Source: Diphasiastrum complanatum (lineage: Eukaryota; Streptophyta; Lycopodiopsida; Lycopodiales; Lycopodiaceae). Taken from it: 64,000 bases of DNA. Below the pieces are notes generated by a model that was not told where the DNA came from, did not search any database, and was given only the letters and a program-made list of their open reading frames with translations. Shown here piece by piece: positions 9,864 to 21,709 of the stretch. How positions within the stretch are numbered: position 1 is the stretch's first letter; every line of letters begins with the position of its first letter. The stretch lies in the NCBI GenBank assembly GCA_029204225.1, contig CM055101.1, positions 4,715,246-4,779,245 on the forward strand, in the 5' to 3' direction. The position numbers and the translations under genes are program-made.

Positions 9864-11960
9864 CTGCATTTCCACAATAAAAAAACATTTCCATCCTTTA
9901 CTCATGCGATATAGATCTCAATTGTATTGATTATAAGAAGACTAAAGAGATGACAAATTTTACCAGCCAGATTTGTAAATAGTGGCAAGGCATTTTGTAC
10001 CCATTTCACATTCACTTGAAGAGACATTTGCTTAAATTTGTTCATAGTTACAAACTACAACACGAGTACTAGAAGGCAAAGCAATAATATTGGAATGAAA
10101 TGCATATGTATTCAATGAAATAATAACAAACTTAATAAGATTAATACTACCAATATCCTCTCAATCAATCACCTTGATATTGATCATCAAGTATAAATAT
10201 AGCTATCAGTTATTATTTAGTGGTTCTTTTATCAATGCATCTATGAGTTCCTATTATAGGACCCAAATGGTCATATGCCAATGATGAAATAGCTTAACAA
10301 AATAACACATGCTTGGGGCTTGAAATGTATACACTAATGGCAAATAATAATGCAAACCCAAATAGTAACTATATGCCCCAATACTAGTAACCATATTGAA
10401 ACTAGCCCTAGCAATTACATGTGTGATGCAGGTAGCCTAGCTTGCTCCTCTCTAAAAAAAAATCCATTGTTATCAGTGTTGGTATAAACAAAGCACTGAT
10501 GTCAAAACATAGTGACTAGTACGCATTGCATATGTTGGAGTAGATGCTATAAAAAGTATATATTTCAAAGATGTTAGAAAGTGGGAACAAAGAAACACTG
10601 AATTGTATATAGTGTAGAAGCTTGAAAAAAATGCATATACTAAAGTAGTCGCCAAAAAGCTAAATTTTAAACACACAATTACCTACGAAGCATCATGATG
10701 TGTAGACGGAAAGAGGAAAACAAAAAAGGCATGTGGAAAGAACTCTTAATACTAATGCTAATCTTATAGACCATGAATGTTTATGAGTGTAGCAGAAGAA
10801 ACATAATATGTATGGAGGCTTATAGGAGTGCCAAATAACCAAAGGCAAGGAATTCCAAAATATCCAAAGTCATCATAAATGATTGATGACAATTGCAAGA
10901 AGTGAATTAGCATCATTGTTGCAAGCCATAGTGAGAACAAATGTTGTGGGTGTGAGGACATGAAAAGATAAATCATGCCATATGAAAATTTTAAGAGTGT
11001 AGAATATTGCTAATGATAATAATCTTTGTGAAACATATCAATGATTATTAGAAAATCCTCAAAAGCCAAAGGTTGGCCAAATTATTGGTTTGCAAGCCAT
11101 GAAGAACACATTATAACAAAAGTAGATTATGCAAAATGTTCAATAAAAATAAAATGTATTATAGTACAACACAACCATTCCACATGGAAAATGCACCTCT
11201 CAGGTATACGCAACTATTTGAATAGTCATGGCAATATGTGGAATAGTCTTATGTGATTTTAGTGGATGACTCCATATAAATTAAATACATTATGCAAAAA
11301 CAAGATGGACATATACCTTGGCTCTTCCTTAGGAAGATTGCACTTGGGTGAATTCCCAAGTTGTAACCATGTAAAATTGTATGTAATTAAAAAGTCAAGT
11401 TGGAACCTTGTACCACCTACTTTTCCTCATACATTCTAGGCAATTTGACACCTAGAATGGGGCGCCCTCCTACACTCTCACTTCAAATGCCAAATCACCA
11501 TAATAACTCTCCCAAGCTAGTACACATCACCCATTCACCCTCCCTAACTAAAACACCTCATCCATGCACTCCACTTCTCCCTAAGTCCAATTGGAGTCTC
11601 CCTCACATCTCATACACTTGAACTTGACACCTCACTCACTTTTGAAGGTCTCTCCGCTCTCTATATAAGTGGAAATGTGCCCCTCTACTAGGAAGATTGA
11701 AGATTGATGCATCCAGACTCTGCCATTATATTGTTTGTTGTGTACAGGTGCTCTGGAGAAGGGGATTAAGGCATCACCTCAAGGAGACTATGTTATTTTG
11801 TGATTGCATGATTATTTGGAGCTCAAGCCCTCAGATTTCTACCTCTCTCTCACATCACAACACAAACACACACACACACTCTCTCCCTCATTCACTTTCA
11901 CCTTCTCTCGAAACCATGATATGCTCTTCAAATTGTTACCCCTATGTAAGAATGGATGTT
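9864..11960. other. intronic sequence, no gene seen
   Basis: AT-rich sequence with only short chance open frames. A short CA-rich run near 11,858-11,880 is followed by CT-rich sequence. I recognise no protein family. Confidence 0.5.
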
Positions 11961-11989
11961 CAGTACTTTTGCATGCCATGCCATCAGTG

Positions 11990-12325
11990 GTCTATTGTAC
12001 ATGCATGTTAGATTTAGAGTCTGCATGTTAGATCTAGGGCTTGCATGTCATGCCATCAGTGGCCTATTGTCTTTGCATGTCAGATTTAGAGCTTGCATGT
12101 CAGATTTGAAGCTTGCATGTCACACCATGCATTCCTGAATGACCATGCATGTCACTTCATGACTGTTGCATGCCAAGAATCTATGAACTCTCATGATTGC
12201 ATGTCACTTCATGACTGTTGCATGCCAAGAATCTATGAACCCTCATGATTGCATGCCAAGAATCTAAGATCCATTTGGATTGCATGAAAAGAATCTAAGA
12301 TCCTACATGATTGCATGTCAGAAAG
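11990..12325. repeat. complex minisatellite around TTGCATG(T/C)CA
   Basis: Repeated motifs such as GCATGTCAGATTTAGAGCTT occur here, together with a near-exact tandem unit of about 52 bp (CACTTCATGACTGTTGCATGCCAAGAATCTATGAAC..., two copies at about 12150-12255). Further partial copies of CATGCCAAGAATCTAAGATC follow. Many units carry the palindrome GCATGC or TGCATG. Confidence 0.75.
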
Positions 12326-12501
12326 ATTAAGACTTATGAAGTCTATGCTTTTGTTAAGCTAGATATAGAACTAAGATCATTGAATATGAAGTAAGACTAT
12401 GCTAAGTTGATGTTCCTACTTCTGAGACCCTATTGGAACCCATTGTATATGTAATTGGCATTGGCCAATTGGATTTGCATAATGATAAGAAAAGAATCCT
12501 T

Positions 12502-12520
12502 GGGGGGGGGGGGGCGGGGG
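12502..12520 (+). repeat. poly-G run (G13-C-G5)
   Basis: An uninterrupted run of 13 G, one C and five G lies in AT-rich surroundings and could form a G-quadruplex. It may also be prone to sequencing or assembly error. Confidence 0.8.
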
Positions 12521-12699
12521 TCCCCATCTTGACCCCTCAGTGCTTTCGCTATTGTGTGAATGAATCTTTGTGATGCAATGTTTTTCGAGTTTTGATTTAA
12601 AATTTTATTGATTTTCATTAAGTTGATTCGAGACTAGCCTTATGTGGATGATTAAGCCAATTAAATCTTTTGGCCTTTAAGAATTTAGGATAGGCCTTC

Positions 12700-13100
12700 A
12701 CCTTTGAGTTCACAGTTAGACATGATCTGTCTTGATGTAACGAAGTGTGAGGTTGCTCCTGAATCAAGAATTACCTCCTGTGTGTTAGGTGTTGATACTG
12801 CACACATGTCTACACAAATGTAGGTGGTCGAATTTCCGTGATTTGATCTTCCTTTGCCCATCTTCGAGCTCTCTGGTTCTTTGACATAGGATGAACTATT
12901 ATTGTTCTCCTATCTACCTTGAGCTTTGTTTGTTTCTTGGGTTATGGTGGCAGTCTATGGCTGCATGACCCTTCTTATGACAAAGGATACACTCAATTTT
13001 TAGATTTAGCCAACACGAATAGACAATATGTCCTTCGTGTTTGCATCTCACGCAATGGTCTGACTCCCTCTTAGTCTTGAATTGCTTCTTAGTCTTCTCC
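12700..13100 (-). pseudogene. retrotransposon fragment: two zinc knuckles plus protease start
   Basis: The minus strand encodes two canonical CX2CX4HX4C knuckles, CVRCKHEGHIVYSC and CILCHKKGHAAIDC. After a stop-containing linker follows EVILDSGATSHFVTSRQ, the active-site start of a copia-type aspartic protease. The knuckles bind element RNA in the nucleocapsid and the protease would process the polyprotein. Stops between the parts and the loss of everything after the protease start make this a dead fragment. Confidence 0.7.
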
Positions 13101-14523
13101 TTGTTGTTGTAGAGAGCTTGGTCTATGTAGGTCTATGGGATGTCGCCTGCTGATGACTTGTGCTTTTTGTGGCCTCCACAAATGATTGAATGGATGATGT
13201 ACAACAACGGTAGTATGGGCGACCACTGCTCAATGTACATTTTTCCAATGGAGCATTGTTGTTGGCATTGATAGGAACACTGGTCGTTTGCGTCGGCTTG
13301 CACATAGATTTTGCCCTTGATGTGACTAATTGAGAGCCCTTCATGGGTACAAGCTACCACTTTATTGATGATTTGATGGCCATGGTGAGGCAATTGAAAA
13401 AGCGTGGATATTGTAGCGCTTACATAAAACCAACTACTTATTGCAAATGGTGGTGGTGGTGTTGTCGTAGATATTCCATCTTGTTGGGAAGATGGATCTT
13501 TTGCTGGATCACAGTTGCAGTCTGATAAGATGCTCTTTTTGTTGCCAAGCTGAGCATTTGTTGTTGAAGTCCCTTGACTGCTCTTTTTGTTCCTATTGAA
13601 AGATGTTGAAATCGTTGGTAATGATGTAGAGATATATCCCAATGACAATTCGGGTCATGCTGCAACTGTAGAAGTAGAATAAAATTGCCAATGAAATATC
13701 ACCTATGGTGCGGCTGTAAAAGAAAACACACTAAACCATACGACAATAGAACAAGCAAGCATGCAACAACAAACAACATAGTTGACAGGACAAAACTTGA
13801 AATAAGAGAAAAAAAATGAAAAAGTGTATCAGATAACGCTATAGAAGGACTTGCATGGCACTCTTAAACCAAACTCTTACAATCTAATATCGAACTTTGC
13901 ACAAGGCCATAGCTACAATGTTACAAAAGAAAAACAAGTCATAACATATAACATTTACATAGAATTCAATAAGACAATTATGTCTTAGAATACTTTAACT
14001 CAGATAAAACATACGGGTTATCATCTAAACACAAAAATCATGATTCATTAGGCGGTAGCTCAAAACTTGGCTCCAAGGTATGATATCAATTGCTTGGTCA
14101 TAGAGATATAATGAAGACACTGATCTGAGGTGGTACATTCTCAATCTTATCTATGATAATGTTTGAGATAGACCTTACGTGGTTGCTAGATAGGGTGTAA
14201 TTCTATTTGGATTAGAAGCAACTATGTATCCGTGGATGACAAAAGAATCAGTAAGACTAGACGAGCCTAGACACATCTAATACTACTAATTTTGATAAGG
14301 TGCAAATGGATCAACTTGATGAGCAGGCACATTGGTATCTTCTATACAATACATCGTTGGGTCTATGTAGTCGGAATCAACTTGTGTGATAGACGATGTA
14401 GCAATATGTTGACTCACTACAAAAGACTATTGTTTTGAATGGGGAGCAATCGACCTTGGATAATAAGACTTTGGTAAGAGTCTGTGGGTTTCAATTCTCT
14501 TCTAATGGCCTTGGGTAACCCGA
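13101..14523. other. no recognisable gene; open frame 13133-13648 (-)
   Basis: A 171-codon minus-strand frame (13648-13133) lies just upstream of the zinc-knuckle fragment and may be decayed gag. It is rich in Ser, Thr, Gln and His and shows no motif I recognise. The rest (13666-14523) shows nothing beyond short chance frames. Confidence 0.35.
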
Positions 14524-14884
14524 CTAGGAATAATTTAATGGCCATTTTTTGGTGATTTTATTGTCAACACACTCTACCTTGAGACGTTTATAACACTCAG
14601 AATAGGTGCATACCGACTCCTTGCCCTTCATTTTGATCTGAGTCATTTGGCTAAATGGGCTTTGGGTCAGCTTAGATGGTTTGAATCGCTTGATGAGAGT
14701 TTCTATGGTTTTGCATGACTCAATATTGGTACTCTCTAGATACAAATACCACTCTTTCACATCGCCATTGAGAATCATTGGAGAAAACCTTAACTTTTCA
14801 GCTTTAGAGCTGTCTCCATAGAACTTACAAGCGTTATCAAAATCTTGGAGGAACCTAATTGGGTCTGATTATCCATCATACTTT
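14524..14884 (-). pseudogene. gypsy gag core fragment
   Basis: The minus strand reads DPIRFLQDFDNACKFYGDSS, PMILNGDVKEWYLYLE, IETLIKRFKPSKLTQSPF and KMKGKESVCTYSECYKRLK. This is the same gag core as at 1-330 and about 40,700. A stop before DPIRFL and loss of both ends show it is a relic. Confidence 0.7.
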
Positions 14885-14979
14885 GGGCATTGATTCTCGG
14901 AATCCTCTTATCTACTTGTGGTGGAGGCGGATTGTTTGTCTCCCTTGACATTGTGATCTAAGATAGATAATTCTACACA

Positions 14980-15360
14980 TAGTGGTTAGATGATGAATGT
15001 GGAAGGTCTTCACAAGATGGTGATCTTATCATGAGGAATCTAGGGCTTTCTACTAGGTCACATCTAAGGCACTTCCTTGCTAGAGTGCCTAAGGTTATTT
15101 CCAACTAGATTGTCTCATGATAGGATGTGGAAAGTAGATTGGTACATGGCTATGTGTAGTGCATCTGATGATAGATCGACTTATCTTGATGAAACTGTTT
15201 CGTTGCGCAACTGAGTTGATACTAGAATTCAGGTTTTCTCAGTGAGTGGTGCTACTCAGGCTCATTAGTGTACTCTTTTAAAGAGAATTCACACACCTAC
15301 CTGGGAACTTGCACAAGTCTAGAGCTTGCCAAAACTAGACTATGCAAGTACTATTTGAGG
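14980..15360. repeat. diverged direct repeat, copy 1
   Basis: It pairs with 15912-16303. Shared blocks include CTACTAGG.CAC...AAGGCA.T.CCT, GTGCCTAAGG, CATGATAGGAT, AGAATTC.CA and CTATGC.AGTACTA. It may be a decayed LTR pair or leader duplication. No protein is seen. Confidence 0.6.
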
Positions 15361-15911
15361 AAAGATCAAGAATTTGCACTGTGGCCTTTTTCAAATTCTT
15401 GGTCAAGAGATGTAAGTAGAGTATTTGCAATGAATTGTTTAGAGATATTTTACCTCTGTGCGAATACTTACCATGATGAAATATGCAAAAATAGCCATTT
15501 TTGCTCTGTATCTTACCACTGGTGATAACATAGAGTCTCATAATGTTTTCGAGTTATTCCAATGAAATCTGATCCTAGTTTGACATGTTTGGCATTATTG
15601 ACATGCCACTGTCATTTGCCTCACTAGAGTCTCCCGTTCTCATATTACCACTTGAGGGTGGCAGTACCTAGACAGGCCTCTTCATCGGCAGTCTCGAGAT
15701 TTAAAGGCAATGGATTGATTCCACCGGTCAGTAGTAACTCAGCATACAAAACTTTCACTCAGAAAACTCAACGTTTGTTAGCTTGAGATTATGACAAGCC
15801 ATTTGCTCCTTGCCATCTGAACGCTCTTAACATATCATTGAACTCCTTATGAGAAAAGCAGCTGTCTCAGGCAAACTTGTTACAAAACAAGCGCTCTCTA
15901 TGTCGAGATTC

Positions 15912-16303
15912 TATGCACTTAGGTGATGGGTAATGGATGTTAATATCGACAGATTTGAAAAACTTATCGTGACGGATCTATGGTTTCCTACTAGGACACT
16001 TTTAAGGCATTCCCTACTAAAGGTGCCTAAGGCTATCAAAACAGATTCATCATGATAGGATTGTCGGTGATGGAAGATGGATATGTACAGTTCTAGATGC
16101 AAAGTTTATCTGCAAGAACTTGGATTTTCCTAAGTGGAACCATATGATGTTGATCTTAGAGGATTTTACTAAGTTTCAAGTGCTTGAAATTATGGGTCTT
16201 CGTTGTGATCACAAATGAACCACTCTAGATAGAATTCGCATGCATGTCTAGGACTCGCACAAGTCCAGATCTTGTCAAAAATAAGCTATGCGAGTACTAG
16301 ATA
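15912..16303. repeat. diverged direct repeat, copy 2
   Basis: This is the second copy of the repeat at 14980-15360, in the same order and orientation. It ends right at the LTR of the copia element at 16305. Confidence 0.6.
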
Positions 16304-16304
16304 G

Positions 16305-17379
16305 TGGTGGGTTTTGAGAGAGGGATGAGGACGAATGGATGATGATCAATCGGTGAATGAGAAACGAGTCTCGAATAAGAGACGAAACTCGAACAAGAAA
16401 CGAACCTCGAACAAATGATGTTCGTGTGCAGCAAAAAATGGATCTAAATGGCTCTCTTCCTAAGCATGACTATGCCTATCAGAATGAACAGAAACTTTAG
16501 TGATAGAAATCACAGTCATTCTAGATTACGTAGCCAAACCTTTAGAATGGCTGAAGCACTAGATAAATAGTTTGTCACGAATGATTTGCGAATAACTAGG
16601 CTATGCTCTACTAGTTGTTAGTCACAAATTGTTCGCAAAAGACAAAAAGAAAAAACTAATCGTCTAAAACCAGAAAGAGCAATCAGAAAGATCAGACAGA
16701 ATGAAAGATAAGCATAGCAACATTGAAACAAATCTGAATGCAGAAAAATGAACTGTTATCAGATTAAGTGTATAAAAATATACAAATCAATATTGCGGTA
16801 GAGCCCAAGGCAATAGCGGACGAAACCGCGTGCTCTACAAAGCTTATTTCTATCTGTAATGAGGAATGAAACCTCCTTGATCAAAATAGCATAACTTCAG
16901 CATTTTGCGTCATTCATCACTTCATCACTGGACACATGAAAAATATCCTGTATATATACATATTACTGTAGGTGTGCAGATGTGAAAGTACAGAGTGTAT
17001 GTGCTATCTGTGGTAGATCGTGGGCGGCTACCATCGTTGTCCAATCTATTAGCGCAGCTGCATAGGGCGAGCGTGAAAAGGGTGTGACGTCAGATGAACG
17101 TTTATGATGATGTAAAGGTGCGTCACTCTTACGGATGGCCTTAAGGTTAAATCTATAGAGTGCCTTGATTCTTAGGGCACTTTGCCATTTGGTAAGGTAG
17201 TGTCCCTTTCCGCCTCTTGCACATTGTCACAAACAAGTGTCGCAACTTGTTCGCCATTTATTCGTCTTTGCGAATCATGTGTAAAAATGCAGACTGCGTG
17301 ACAACGTTAGAAAATGTACAGCATTAATGGAGGCAAATTAAAATTGGGATTTAGGAGAGAAGAAGAAGTAAATCCAACA
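16305..17379 (-). repeat. 3' LTR of copia element, 1075 bp
   Basis: On the minus strand it starts TGTTGGATTTAC at 17379, directly after a G-rich polypurine tract, and ends AAAACCCACCA at 16305. It matches 20689-21709 over most of its length. Confidence 0.8.
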
Positions 17380-17388
17380 CCCCCCCTT
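17380..17388 (-). other. polypurine tract of copia element
   Basis: AAGGGGGGG on the minus strand sits immediately before the LTR start TGTTGG. This is the expected plus-strand primer site. Confidence 0.8.
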
Positions 17389-17686
17389 AATCTGGATCCG
17401 TGAATGCCTTGATTTTCAGACTTAGCAATGCACAAAATCTATTGTGTGCATTAATACTGAGTGCTTTTGTGAAGACATCTGCAACCATGTCCTGCGTTTT
17501 GCAGTACGTTAAGCTTACCTCTCTGTCGAGAACCTTGCCCCTGATGTAGTGATACCTGATTTCAATGTGCTTACTCCTATAATGAAATATAGGGTTGGCT
17601 GATAAGGTGATAGCACTCTAATTATTACTGAACAAAATTGTAGGGCTGTGTTGGTAAAGACTAATGTCTGACAACAAATTTCTCAA

Positions 17687-18688
17687 TCAAAACGCTTCCT
17701 TAATAGATTGAGAAGCAACAATGTATTCTGCTTCAGTAGAAGAAAGTGCGATAGAGGTTTGCTTATGACTGTTCCATGAAATAGGACCGTCGTTGAAGAA
17801 GAATGTAAATCCAGATGTGGACTTACGATGGTCTGCATCTCCTCCCCAGCTTGCATCAGAATATCCACTGAGCTGATGAAGATTGTCGTTGTTGACATCT
17901 CCATAGCAGATGCATTGGTCCATGGTAGCTCGAATGTATCTCATGACTCGTATGAGAGCCTTCCAATGGGTAATTCCAGGATTAGCCATGTATTGGCTAA
18001 GTGAGCTGACAACAAAAGAAATGTCTGGCCTTGCACAGACCATTGCATACATGAGAGATCCGAATATCGATCGATACGGGTATTCTCTCATCTGCTCCTC
18101 TTCCTGCTTAGTCTGGGGACATTGGTCCTTTGACAAATGCAGGTCTGGATCCATTGGTGAGTGAGCTAATTTATAATTCATCAGATTGTATCTATTAAGA
18201 ACATTGTGAAGATACCTTTGTTGACTTATGTAAATCAGTTGATTTGCTCTGTCTCTTTGGATTTGAATTCCAAGACAAAAGTGAGCTTCGCCCAGATCAG
18301 TCATGTCGAATTCTGAGAACAACATCTATTTTGAATCCTTGACCATATTGGCATCATTGTTGAAAAGCAACGTATCATCAACATACAAGGTGATGATGAT
18401 AAAGGATTGCTTCACTGACTTTGTATAGACATTGCAATCAGTAGTGCTTGGTTTGAATCCTTGATCAATGAGGAACGTGTTGATCCTCTGAAACCAAGCT
18501 CTGGCAGATTGTTTCAATCCGTACAGTGCCTTGTGGAGTTTACAGAGATGATTTTTCATACCTTTCAGAACGTATCCTTCAGGCTGGATCATGTAGATGT
18601 CTTCTGGTATAACTCCATTCAGGTAAGTTGTTTGTGCATCGAGTTGATGCACTTCGAGGTTGACAGCTGCAGCATAAGACAGGAGCAT
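17687..18688 (-). pseudogene. copia reverse transcriptase and RNase H
   Basis: The frame 18688-18326 has HQLDAQTTYLNGVIPEDIYM, LYGLKQSARAWFQRI and LYVDDTLLF, the YVDD catalytic motif of RT. One stop separates it from 18325-17687, which has FDMTDLGEAHFCLGI, YRSIFGSLMYAMVCARPDIS and the RNase H motifs GYSDASWGGD, STSGF and ALSSTEAEY. Conserved residues are intact. The stop between the frames and a lesion near 18700-18745 (upstream) break the polyprotein. Confidence 0.85.
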
Positions 18689-18748
18689 TTGGATCGACGA
18701 ATGTTTGACGACTGGACTGAAACTCTTACTATAGTCGACATTCGGGAT

Positions 18749-19995
18749 CTAGGTGAATCCTCGTGCTACCAATCTTGCCTTCCTTCGATCGATTGTTTTG
18801 TTGGCATTGTATTTGATCTTAAAGATCCATTTGCAATCAACAATATTGCAACCAATAGGAGCTTCGACTAATGACCATGTCTGATTCTTGATCAGAGAGG
18901 AATACTCTCTGTCCATAGCTTCTCTCCAGAGATTAGAGTCTGGTTGGCTAAGTGTCTCTTCGACTGTTGTCGATTTCTGCATTAAAAGACAGGCAGACTC
19001 AGGAGTATACCTTGTGGGTTGTGTCCGCACTTGGCTTGATCTTCTGGGAAGATTCGATTGATGAACCGCTCTTGGGACTTGTTGCTGTGTAGCAGCAACA
19101 TCTTTGTCTGATTCACTGACCCGAAGTGGGTCGACAATAGACATGCCTGAGCCAGAAGCTCGGACTGTCGCATCAATGGCAGGTGATGAAGGTTCTTCTT
19201 GAGCTATTTCCTTGTCTTTGAGGTCGACGAACTAATCCTCGATAAAGACTGTATCACGGCTATACAAGATTTGCTAGGTATCAGGATCGTACAGCTTGTA
19301 GGTATTATTAGATGAAGTATATCCGATCAAAATGGTCTTTAGACCTTGGAAATCCAATTTCTTCCTTGTGTCCTTTGGGATCTGCGCATAGGCAATGCAC
19401 CCAAACACTCTTAGATTCTTCAAAGAAGGCTTGGAGCCTGTCCACACCTCATGGGGTGTCTTGTCTAAGAGAGCCTTGGTCGAACATCTGTTCTGGATGT
19501 AAGCTACAATGGAGACAACTTCAGCCTAGAAACTCTTGGACAATGATGCATGTGCTAGTATACACTTGGCAGATTCAACCAGTGTTTTGTTCTTTCTCTC
19601 AACTAAGCCATTAGACTGAGGACTGTAAGGAGTGATGAACTGCTGCTCAATGCCTTGGCTTTGGCAGTACTCCTTAAACTCGACAGAGTTGTATTCTCCA
19701 CCGTTGTCTGACCGTAGGGCCTTGATCGTCCTTCTAGTCTCCTTTTGCTTGAAGTATTTGGTAGTCTTGAATTTCGTGGTTGTTTTGTTTGCAGTATCTG
19801 TAGAACAGCTTCTTCATTGTATGCGGATTCTATTGTTCCTTGCGCTGAGCTGGTTTCTGGTCTGGCTTTGATTTCTTTGGGCCTTTCTTCTTCCTTTTGC
19901 TTTGTCGTGCTCTTGTTGGTGTATAAAGCGTGAGAATCAGCTGAGAAACTTGAGGCTTCGTTCCTCCGCGTATCTTCCTGCAACAACATAGTGAT
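18749..19995 (-). pseudogene. copia integrase core and IN-RT linker, frameshifted
   Basis: In the minus strand, LRSDNGGEYNSVEF and SNGLVERKNKTLVESAK (about 19720-19560) carry the second Asp and the Glu of the integrase DDE triad. C-terminal HEVWTGSKPSLKNLRVFGC and GYTSSNNTYKLYD follow, then the linker and RT entry NLWREAMDREYSSLIKNQTW and VDCKWIFKIKYN (18930-18770). Several stops and a frameshift near 19,760 interrupt it. Upstream, the frame 20040-19603 joins gag tail straight to integrase, so protease and the HHCC zinc domain are deleted. Confidence 0.75.
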
Positions 19996-20040
19996 GACTC
20001 TGGAAAGAGTCAACTCTGGATGAGTCGTGATGATCATCAC

Positions 20041-20529
20041 CTAGCTGTCGTAAGAACTTGGCAAGCTTGAAAGCAGTTGCATTACTGCGTCTTGATCGTC
20101 TATGACAGATTCGACAGCGGCCATTTGTGTTAGCAGGTTCTTGAATTGATTGATGTGATTATGGAGAGAATCACCATTTGTCATCTTGAGGGAGTAAAAT
20201 TTCTTTCTGAGATGTAGCTTGGAAGCTATATCTCGCACTTCGTATAGAGTGCTCAAGATGTCCCAGACTTCTTTCGATGTCTGAGCCTCGGATACATGGC
20301 CGATCTGTGTATTCGAGATGTTGAGGATGATTAGCACGAAAGCTTTTCCATCCTTCAGCTTCCATCTGGCGATTGTTGCGTCGTCTGCATCGGGTTTTTC
20401 TTCTACACCTGTAACAACGTCATACAATTCTTTTGCCATTAGCACAGTTTTCATCTTGAATTTCCACATATGGTAATTGGCTCCATCAAGCTTGTCCATG
20501 AGAGGACTGGCTTTCCCTTGAGAATCCAT
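20041..20529 (-). pseudogene. copia gag (UBN2-type), 162 codons
   Basis: The frame starts MDSQGKASPLMDKLDGANYH at an ATG about 145 bp inside the PBS. It has the copia gag hallmarks YHMWKFKMKTVLMAKEL, WKLKDGKAFVLIILNI, KEVWDILSTLYE and SLHNHINQFKNLLTQM. It ends at a stop after LPSSYDS, short of the zinc knuckle. The frame itself is intact, so a truncated gag could in principle be made from the 5' LTR promoter. Confidence 0.8.
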
Positions 20530-20676
20530 GTGGAAGAATTAGTCTAGGTGATAGACGAAACTATCAGTGACCTAAGTATGAAAATCTGATACCAGAAGAA
20601 ATACAGAACAAAAAGACAGTTACTCTATCGGCTAGTAGAGTCTTGTACTGTGGAAGCTAATCAAGCTATGAAAATA

Positions 20677-20688
20677 GCTCTTATACCA
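20677..20688 (-). other. primer-binding site, initiator tRNA-Met
   Basis: The minus strand reads TGGTATAAGAGC directly after the LTR end CCCACCA. It has one mismatch to the usual TGGTATCAGAGC of plant copia elements. Confidence 0.85.
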
Positions 20689-21709
20689 TGGTGGGTTTTG
20701 AGAGAGGGATGAGGATGAATGGATGACGAACAATCGGCAAACGAGAAACGAGTCTCGAATAAGAGACGAAACTCGAACAAGAAACAAATCTCGAACGAAT
20801 GATGTTCATGCACAGCAGAAAATGGATCTAAATGACTCTCTCCCTAAGCATGACTACGCCTATCAGAATGAACAGAAACTTTAGTGATAGAAATCACAGC
20901 CATTCTAGATTACGTAGCCAAACCTTTAGAATGGCTGAAGCACTAGATAAATAATTTGTCGCGAATGATTTGCGAATAACTAGGCTATGCTCTACTGGTT
21001 GTTAGTCACGAATTGTTCGCGAAAGACAAGAAGAAAAAAAAACTAATCGTCTAAAACCAGAAAGAGCAATTAGAAAGATCAGACAGAATGAAAGATAAGC
21101 ATAGCAACATTGAAACAGATCTGAATGTAGAACAAATGAGCTATTATCAGATTAAGTACATGAAAATATACAAATCAATACTGCGGTAGAGCACAAGGCA
21201 ATAGCGGACGAAATCGCGTGCTCAACAAAGCTTATTTCTATCTGTAATGAGAAATGAAACCTCCTTGATCAAAATAGCATAACTTCAACGTTTTGTGTCA
21301 TTCATCACTTCATCACTGAACACATGAAAAGTATCCAGTATATATACATATTACTACATGTGTGCAGATGTGAAAGTACAGAGTGTATGTGTTGTCTGTG
21401 GTAGATCGTGGGCAGCTGCCATCATTGTCCAATCTGTTAGCGCAACTGCATAGGGCGAGCGTGAAAAGGGTGTGATGTCAGATGAACGTTTATGATGATG
21501 TAAAGGTGCGTCACTCTTACAGATGGCCTTAAGGTAAAATTTACAGAGTGCCTTAATTCTTAGGGCACTTTGCCATTTGGTAAGGTAGTGTCCCTTTCCG
21601 TCTCTTGCACAGTATCGCGAACAAGTGTCGTGACTTCTTCGCCATTTATTCGTCTACGCGAATTCACGTGTAAAAATGCAGACTGCGCGACAATGTTAGA
21701 AAATGTACA
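20689..21709 (-). repeat. 5' LTR of copia element, lacking its first ~55 bp
   Basis: It matches the 3' LTR from its inner end to TGTACATTTTCTAAC. The outermost roughly 55 bp (TGTTGGATTTAC...) present in the 3' LTR is replaced by a gypsy fragment starting at 21710. The element's outer end was therefore lost by rearrangement. Confidence 0.75.

Larger units (their letters stand above)
16305..21709 (-). mobile_element. Ty1/copia element with two LTRs, internally deleted
   Basis: On the minus strand: 5' LTR (21709-20689), PBS (20688-20677), gag (20529-20041), deleted integrase to RNase H region (about 19990-17687), polypurine tract (17388-17380) and 3' LTR (17379-16305). Zinc knuckle, protease and the integrase N-terminus are missing. 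The LTRs differ at 17 of the first roughly 217 aligned bases, nearly all transitions, so the insertion is old. It lies inside the inferred WAK intron in the gene's own orientation. Confidence 0.85.

Noticed and set aside
9864-9894. ATG at 9894 as start of a short membrane-bound kinase
   Set aside because: A good splice acceptor (AATGCAG) lies between this ATG and the membrane span, its phase fits the upstream ectodomain exon, and the residues before it look intronic.
11400-12138. Overlapping plus-strand frames of 60-104 codons
   Set aside because: Low-complexity and repeat-derived, mutually overlapping, with no recognisable domain.
13133-13648. 171-codon frame as a host gene
   Set aside because: It lies beside a retroelement zinc-knuckle/protease fragment on the same strand, has low-complexity composition, and overlaps other equally long frames.
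16305-21709. Copia element as the cause of the WAK gene's disruption
   Set aside because: It lies wholly between the proposed donor and acceptor, so it need not break the gene; without transcripts it is not evidence of inactivation.
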